64,000 nt of DNA from Neocallimastix lanati (nom. inval.) (lineage: Eukaryota > Neocallimastigomycota > Neocallimastigomycetes > Neocallimastigales > Neocallimastigaceae): positions 209,501-273,500 of the forward strand of contig JACVTC010000015.1 of the NCBI GenBank assembly GCA_016946835.1, in the 5' to 3' direction. Under the pieces are notes generated by a model. It was not told the origin of the DNA. It made no database searches and was given only the letters and a program-made list of their open reading frames with translations. The translations under genes and the position numbers were made by a program. Below, in pieces: positions 56,461 through 64,000 of the stretch; within the stretch, counting starts at the first letter, position 1, and every line of letters begins with the position of its first letter.

Positions 56461-59121
56461 TAAGTTACATAATAATAATATTTAATTATAAGATAATAAT
56501 AATATAAATAATAATAAAATATAAGGATAAATTTAATTATATAATTAATTTGAATAATTGAATTTAATATAGATATGTTGTAAACATATATAAAAACATA
56601 ATATAAATATAATACACGTGACGTCAAATGTATCATTGAAATTAATTATTAATATAAACCTTATTTATTAATATTCTCAGGATTATTAGGCCTAAGATAA
56701 CCCTTTAAATATTAAACAAGAATTTATATTAATTATTAATTATTTAAATATATATATTATTTATAATTAAATAAATAATATTTTTAATTATTGAAATGTA
56801 AATAACTGAAATTGAGATTTCAATTCATTTATAATTTCAACAAAGTAAGTTGAAATTCTAATTAATAATCCATTATATGTTCGTTCTTTACCAATAATAA
56901 TAAGTTTAAGGTATTATTTATTTTATTTTTTTAAACTTATTTTATATCGTTTTACCTTGTTTTATTTTAACAAGTTTTACCGATATTTAATATTTAAATT
57001 TACTTAATTATTTTAAAAAAAATGTTTTATTAAAAACTTATATAATATTTAATCTATATATTAAATATTATAATTCTTTTTATAAATAATTAAAATAGTT
57101 AAATACTATAATATAAATAATATAGTTTATAACTTTATATATTTGTTATAATAATAATTTTTATTTAATATTTTTATAGTTGATTATACAACGTTGAGAA
57201 ATATTTTTAATTGTTATAATTCATTATTTTTCTAAATAAATTTTCTTAATAAATTTCATAATTATTTTATAAATTAATTTCTAAATGGTAAAGAACGAAC
57301 ATATAATGGATTATTAATTAGAATTTCAACTTACTTTAGAATCCATTATATTATTCTTTACTTGATATTACTTTACTATATTTTCTATACTAAAATATTT
57401 TCTAAATATATATTTTTTTTTTATATTTTTATTAAAAGTTTCTAAAATATTATCAATAATTCTATATTTTTATTATTAATATCAATATCTATAATTTAAC
57501 CTTAAATTTTATTATTTTATTAAAGTGTTTATTATCAATATTAATATTTTATTTTTATTTTCAAATATATTATTATATTATTATTATATTATATCAATAT
57601 TAAAATTGTATTCTTTTTAGTATTTTATTTTATTTTTAAATTGATTATTTAATATTTTTATTCCCCACAAATAAAATCAAATCTTAATTGATTAATAATA
57701 AATATTAAATATATTATAGTTTTTAAATTTATTTTATATAAAATATAAGAATATTATATTAATAGTCTTGATTAAAATAACTTTATTTTTCTGTAAAATC
57801 TTTTTAAATTTTGTTTGTTTCTTTTCGTATATATTAAATAATTTAGTTTTAGTATATGAAAAATAATATAAAATTATATAAACAAAATTTATTAAAATAA
57901 AAATATTTATGAATTAATTAATTTAAATTAATATAAAATTGAAGTAATTAGTAATAGTAGATTATTTTTTTTTTAAATATGATAACAAAATGTAGAAAGG
58001 CTTTACATATTTATTTTTTTTCAAAAAGTATAAATAAGTGAAGTTTTTCAATAATTAAAATGTAGACAGAAAAAATATTAAAAATAAATAATTAAATAAA
58101 ATTCTAATAAAACCCGAACCATAACATAAAGAACTAATTATTCCATATAAAAAATTTTATATTTATATTATTATTATAGTTGGTGTAACTATATTTTCCA
58201 ATCAAATGTATATAAATATTATTATTAAATAATATTATTATAATAATAAAAATTATTATAATTATTTAATATTATGAACAAGATTATTATTAAGTTATTA
58301 CTATTTAATTATTTAAATATTTAAAATATTATAAAATCTTTTACTATTTCTTAATATATATTATTATTATTTATCAATTGATAAGAAATTATTAATAACT
58401 TACTTTAGTTTATTAATAACTCTTTATCAAAGTTATAAATTTTAAGATAATTAAAATATATTTTATTATAAAACTTTTTAAAATTGATTTATTAGAAACA
58501 ATGAAGTTATTTTAATACATAAATTTTATTTAATTTTTAAATATTAATTTTTATTAAATTTTAAATTTATAATATTAAATAAATACTTTTAAATTTAAAT
58601 AAGATAAAATAAGTATTTATTGAACAAGTTTTGATAAACAAAAATGTTAACAAAAATGTTGTTCTTTTAAATAAGAATTATTACATGTTTTTATAATTTT
58701 CGTTAAGATTAAACTATATAATTAACTATCTAATTTAATTACTATTTATATCTTTTAGAAATATTAAAAAAAGAAAAAGTATTACTATTTTAATTCTATT
58801 TAAAGTCTTATTTTCTATTTTAAAAAAAAAGAAAAAGTTTTAAGTCTTTAAAATAAAATAACTATTTACTAATTATATCAAATAATAACAAATATTTATG
58901 TAATAAAATATATTTTACATAATAAAATTATTTAAATTTAATTTCTATATTAATTATTTAAATTTACATTGTTCTTTTATTAATCTTAAAATTTTATTTG
59001 AAAATACTAACTTTTTATAATAATTATTTATAATTTTATAGTTTAGTAAATTATTATTATAAATTATTAATTTTAGTTTATTAATTAATTTTAAATTATA
59101 AATTTCATCTTTTATCACAAT
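56461..59121. other. AT-rich stretch, probably LTR debris
   Basis: No gene seen. It must contain the rest of LTR D. A 52-bp inverted repeat is listed separately. TTACATGTTTTTATAATTTTC near 58681 resembles segments at 33230 and 34078. TGATAAGAA at 58379 resembles the outer end of LTR C. Confidence 0.6.
56842..57337. repeat. Perfect 52-bp inverted repeat with 392-bp spacer
   Basis: 56842-56893 and 57286-57337 are exact reverse complements. The inner ends read TTCTTTACCA and TGGTAAAGAA, that is, LTR-like CA and TG ends facing each other across the spacer. The spacer holds further small inverted pairs. No coding sequence. Confidence 0.9.
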
Positions 59122-60031
59122 TGTAAGAATCTATAATTATTTGTTAGCAAATAATTATATTTTCTTAGTTAAGTTATTATAACTATAACTTTATTTAATT
59201 ACATATAATATTTATTAAATTTATTTATTTTAATTTTAAATATTCATTAATTTAACAAAATTTATTTAATTAATTTTAAATAATATATTTAAAATATGCT
59301 AAATTCTCTATTGTAACTAATGTATTTTGTATTGTATTCTGTATTTTATAATGTATTCTGTATTTTATAATGTATTCTGTATTTTACAATGTATTCTGTA
59401 TTTTATAATGTATTCTGTATTTTATTAATTATTTAATTTTATATTTTTAATATAAGGATAAATTATATGATCGAAATATCTTTTATTATTTTATTCTTTT
59501 ATTTTCGATCATTAGATTGGAAAATCGGTTAATTAAGATTTTTTCCAATTACTTTTTAGAAGTAATCGGTTTTACTTAATTAATGCGATGATCGATATGG
59601 ATAGAATATCGATCGAAAACTTATCTAGGTTTTTCTATCTAATCTTTTCCTAGATAAGAGATTTGTTAAGATTAGAAAACCCTTTCTTATTTAACCTTAT
59701 TTTCATAAAAAAATATAAATAAGGCTCTTGAGTTCTCTTTGAGAAATCAAGAGTTATTATTATAAAAAACATAGTTATAATAGTAACATTTTTATATTTT
59801 TAACTTTAATAAATTAATAAAAATATTTTATTCAAAAACATATTTTTAAGATCAATTTATACAAACAATTCTTCTCTTACATTTTGTGTTATTATTATAA
59901 TTAATTTTATAATAAACTCTACATTAAAGGTAAAAAAATTTATTTTATTTTATTTTCTCAACTTAATGAATTAGTCGTTAAGTTGTAGTTAATAATTCTA
60001 TTTTGAGTTAGTTCTTAATAGAATTATTACA
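59122..60031 (+). mobile_element. Solo LTR F2 (910 bp)
   Basis: Same family as F1, with TGTAAGAATC to GAATTATTACA, flanked by ACAAT (59117-59121 and 60032-60036). It is 66 bp longer, mainly through extra TGTATTCTGTATTTTATAA units. It keeps the inverted-repeat series, the TATA box, and the hairpin (59725-59753). It abuts the outer end of the LTR of element E. Confidence 0.9.
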
Positions 60032-60036
60032 ACAAT

Positions 60037-60597
60037 TGGTACGTTATTTTTATATATTGTACCTTTTATATGATTTGGGGAAAGCAAGTTGTAAAACTAT
60101 AAAATAATATATTCTAATAAAAGAAATAAATAAAAAAAAATTATAACACAAAATTAATAATAAATTTTAATAAATAATAATGTGTTACTTTTAAGTCTTT
60201 ATTTTATTTATAAGTTTTGTTCTTTAAATAAGTACATTTAAATTTATTATAACTTTATTATATCTTTAAATTTATATTTTAATAATAATATTAACCAAAA
60301 TATCCTAAATATTTATTCACCCGAATAAATATTTTATAATTCCTATTCTAACTATTATATTCTTTAAAGATATTAAATTATTAAGTTCCTCTTTTGTTAG
60401 TATTTTATCTTTCACTTATTTTTATACTATAATTTATCTTAATTCTTATTGGTTATCTATTAATTAAAATTATTTTTATTAATATTATAATTTTATATAC
60501 TAATTAAACCTTATACCTATTATAATAAAATAACTAAAGAATTATTTATTTTCTTATATTTTTAATAATTTATTCTATTTTAGTGAGTAACGTACCA
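60037..60597 (-). repeat. 3' LTR of element E (561 bp)
   Basis: TGGTACGTTA to TAACGTACCA, a perfect 10-bp inverted pair. On the minus strand the interior next to it reads GTGGGGGCGTCT, the polypurine tract. The 5' LTR lies beyond the window. Confidence 0.85.
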
Positions 60598-60701
60598 AGA
60601 CGCCCCCACTTTGTCTAGACTTCGTCCCTTGAAGTCGTGATTTATGGATATAATGGATAAAATTAAAAAAAAATGTTATTATATTCTTTAAATATTTTTT
60701 T

Positions 60702-60738
<37 letters not shown>

Positions 60739-60860
60739 TTTGAACTATATAACTATATAAATTTTTTTTTTTTTTTTTTTATATTATATATATACAATTT
60801 CATACAATAATGTACATGTATACATTACATATATGTAATTTTATACTATATTGTATATGC

Positions 60861-60912
<52 letters not shown>

Positions 60913-61631
60913 GTAAGTAAATTGTAAAATTATGTTATATTATTTATAAAATTTTATAAAATTATATACTTGTTTACTAATTTAAAATTTAATTTATATA
61001 TATTCTGTCTATATATCTTTGTATATTTTAATATTATATTTTACTATTCTATTTTACTATTCTATTTTACTATTCTATTTTACTATTCTATTTTACTATT
61101 CTATTTTACTATTCTATTTTACTATTCTATTTTACTATTCTATTTTACTATTCTATTTTACTATTCTATTTTTCTATTCTATTTTACTATTCTATTTTAC
61201 TATTCTATTTTTACTATTCTATTTTAATTTTATATTTTAATTTTATATTTTACTATTATAATCTATTATTATATTTTTATTATATTTTATTATTTATATC
61301 TAATAAAAGAAATTACTGGATTAGAAATGTGAATTAATTTATTAAACTTTTCAACAATAGCTAAATGTTTATTTTTGTAAGTTGAAATTCAAACGCGTTT
61401 TTTTTTTTTTTTTTTTTTGTCGTTATCTATATTCTGAAGATTATATAATTGTATTATTTATCTATCTCTATAATTTTTTTTTTTTTTTTTTTTTAAAGCG
61501 TGCTATAGGTTGTATTAAAATTTTTTTTTTTTTTTTTGATAAAAAACCATATTTATTTTATATATATTATTTTTTAATTTATAATTGACAATAAATATTG
61601 ATAAATAAAAAAATTCATATGTAAATATTAT

Positions 61632-61670
<39 letters not shown>

Positions 61671-61771
61671 TATTCTTTGTTATCTACTTATTAAAAAAAA
61701 AACTTGCTATAAATATTGTTTTAATTATTTAATATTTATTGTAAATATATTTATATCATCTGATAAGTATC
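60598..61771 (-). other. Long 3' non-coding region of element E
   Basis: From the pol stop to the LTR is nearly 1.2 kb. It holds the hairpin GACTTC/GAAGTC (60618-60636), several T tracts of 20-40 bases, and a 13-bp array TATTCTATTTTAC (about 61040-61225, 14 units). No gene. Confidence 0.75.
60618..60636. promoter_or_regulatory. Hairpin beside the polypurine tract of element E
   Basis: GACTTC, loop GTCCCTT, GAAGTC. In the gag-only element the loop is GTCCCCT. Both start about 20 bp from the LTR. Confidence 0.7.
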
Positions 61772-64000
61772 TTAGTCTTCATTTGTGAGGTTCAGTTCCG
61801 TAAAGTATGGAATAATATTCTTCAGGTGGATATTACGTTCTGCTAGTTCACCAGTCGTTGGGTCGCATACTGTCACTGTGTTTAATTCTCTTTTAACAAT
61901 TTGTAATGGTCCTGTGAAGAATGAGTCTAGCTTCCTTCGATTAAATACTTTCACTAATACTAAGTCCCCTGGTTTATAGTCACTTCTCATTCTTTTGATT
62001 TGTTTCCTTCTATCGGACCAAAGTTTGTTTGCGGTTTCAATATTTCTTATGGCTTCCTTTATCCACTTATCATGTATCAAAAATTTTCTGAGCCAGTACT
62101 CTTCATCACTTTCCCATTCATTTTTCTTTTCAATATTAATGGATAATTCGAAAGGTTGTATATCCCTCCTTCCATACAATAATTCGAAGCTACTGTGTTT
62201 TGTAACTTCACTTTTACAAGTACGTAGTGCCCATAAAGCACTATATAAAGTCTCATCCCAATGCTTATCTTTTTTTCCCAGGATTCGTAGATACTTCCCA
62301 ATTTCTTTGTTTCTGTTTTCAACTTCTCCATTCGAGGCTGGATGGTAAGTTGAAATATAGTGAACATAAACATCGTGTAGATCTAAGAATGCTTTTGTTT
62401 TATCTGCGGTGAACTGTGGACCATTGTCTGTTACCAGTATCTCAGGGATACCATGTCTTGAGAATACTTTCTTTAAAAAGTTTATCACGTCATCTACTTC
62501 CGATGTTACTAGTAGTTCAGCCTCTACCCATTTGGTTAAATAGTCAACTAGAACAATTATAAATCTATTACCTCTTGGAGTTTCTGGTAGGGGTCCAATT
62601 AAATCGAGTCCAACTCTTGAGAAAGGGTATCCTGGAGGAGTGGCATTATCTTCTGGAAATTGATTTAATGTTTGTGGCTTATATGTTTGGCATTTGTAAC
62701 AACATCGAATATAATTATTAATATCCTTTTTCATATTTTTCCAATAATAATCTCTTTTTAGTCTGTTGTATGTTTTATATACTCCCTCATGGCCAATTTG
62801 ATGAGCTTGATCAATTAATGTTAATTTTTCTTCTAGGCTTTTCACTATGTACCTTAATTTATCGCCTTGTTTATAATATTCTTTGCCATCAATAATTATT
62901 ATTCTTTTTTTGATATAATCTTCTATAAATTTATTAATACTATTACTATTATTATTATTATTATCACTTATACCATTATCACTATTATCAACTTCATTAT
63001 TATTGTTATATATAATATTTATTGTTTCTTTAGGTTTATCAGAAGTTTCCAATCTAGACAGAGCATCAGCTATGACATTTTTCCTCCCCTCTTGATATTC
63101 GACTTTAACATTCAAGATGGATAATTCCGTAACCCATTTGAGATGTCTACTATTGGTAGGTTCACGATTATTAAATATACCAACAAGCGGTTTATGGTCA
63201 GTATAAACTATAGTTATAAAAGAATTACCAGTGATAAATTGTTTAAATTTCTGAACACAATGGAAGACAGCTTTACCTTCCAGGTCAGTAATACTATAAT
63301 TTTCTTCCGATTTACTTAATGATCTACTTTCATAAAAAATAGGAACCTCAAGATTATTTTTATCTCGTTGTAGAAGAACACCTCCTAGTCCATCTCTAGA
63401 AGCATCGGTACGTATAATAAATAGTTTAGAAAAATCTGGGGGAGTTAATATAGGTGCTTGTATTAATTTATTTTTTAATTCTTCAAATGCTTTAATACAC
63501 TTTTCGGAAAAGTTAATTATCGAGTTCTTCTTTAAAAGGTAAAATAATGGTTTTGCTATTTGAGCAAAATTTTTAATAAATTTGCGATAATATCCTATAG
63601 CACCAAGAAAAGATTTAAGTTGTGTAGTATTTTTAGGTGGTAACCAATTAACAATTGTTTTTACTTTTTCCGGAATAGGAGAAATACCATCTGTCGAGAG
63701 CTTGTGACCAAGTAGTGAAACTTCTTTTTTAAAAAATGAACATTTTTCCAAATTAATTTTTAATCCATTGTCTTTTAGTATCTTAAAAACACGACGTAAG
63801 TGTAAAATATGTTCATTTATATCTTTAAAAATATAACTATATCATCAATATAAATAAATACACATTCACCGATTAATTCAAAAAATATTTTGTTCATTTC
63901 TCTCTGAAAGGTTGCTGGGGCGTTACATAAACCAAATGGCATTACTCTGAAGTTGTAATTGCCATACATTGTGGTAAATGCAGTCTTTTCTTTATCTTCG
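61772..64000 (-). pseudogene. Element E pol, partial: RT, RNase H and integrase
   Basis: The frame from about 63830 down to 61772 codes the RT end (EKCSFFKKEVSLLGHKL), RNase H (RTDASRDGLGG, TDLEGKAVF, YTDHKP, ADALSR), an Asn-rich linker, the integrase zinc motif, DLIG, TDNGPQF and NGEVEN, and a C-terminal module without chromodomain. Near 63830 one base is missing: upstream, YIDD (63841-63852) and MPFGLCNAPATFQ read in another frame. The element continues past the window edge. It is the closest relative of element C here. Confidence 0.9.

Noticed and set aside
61772-64000. Elements C and E as endogenous retroviruses
   Set aside because: No envelope-like frame is seen. RT and integrase motifs and LTR layout are of ordinary Ty3 retrotransposons.

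Overview
The window is extremely AT-rich, full of A/T homopolymers and TAA-type microsatellites, and has islands of normal composition where there is coding sequence. Two intron-less, secreted family-1 beta-glucosidases with an N-terminal extension, together with chromodomain-bearing Ty3 retrotransposons and an APE-type LINE, point to an anaerobic gut fungus (Neocallimastigomycota: Piromyces, Neocallimastix, Anaeromyces or Orpinomyces type). The genus cannot be told from the sequence alone.

Layout. 1-5075: AT-rich non-coding DNA with satellites. 5076-7100 and 19451-21475: two nearly identical GH1 genes, the only host genes I can support. Their coding sequences differ at about 13 positions, 10 of them packed in 64 bp, while their flanks have diverged. 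7946-14280: a 5'-truncated LINE tail followed by a near-complete LINE whose right flank repeats its left flank. 14281-19300: AT-rich satellites. 22326-26800: a cluster of decayed LINE pieces. 27367-34439: LTR graveyard, including a solo LTR (F1) and LTR-like units with TGATAC/GTATCA ends.

34440-64000: Ty3 retrotransposons, which I could resolve to the base in several places. A 2.4-kb gag-only element (34440-36856) carries 372-bp LTRs, a tRNA-Pro-like primer site and TSD CAAAT. Element C (minus strand) has its pol split by element A (plus strand, 40186-51989, 631-bp LTRs, TSD CTTAA). A is in turn split at its 3' LTR edge by intact element B (minus strand, 44744-51357, 930-bp LTRs, TSD ATGTA, one 1541-codon gag-pol ORF with a chromodomain). 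A decayed element D (52500-56139 and beyond), a second F solo LTR (59122-60031) and the 3' half of element E (60037 to the window end) follow.

The most interesting points: (i) elements A, B and D appear to self-prime reverse transcription as Tf1 does, with a 10-11-nt site touching the LTR and complementary to LTR sequence about 35-40 nt downstream of a TATA box; (ii) four insertions with 5-bp TSDs lie within about 5 bp of the edge of another LTR; (iii) a gag-only element shares a hairpin and terminal signals with autonomous element E; (iv) the F LTR carries a dense series of perfect inverted repeats; (v) the GH1 pair shows signs of gene conversion. No CRISPR array, rRNA or credible tRNA gene was seen.
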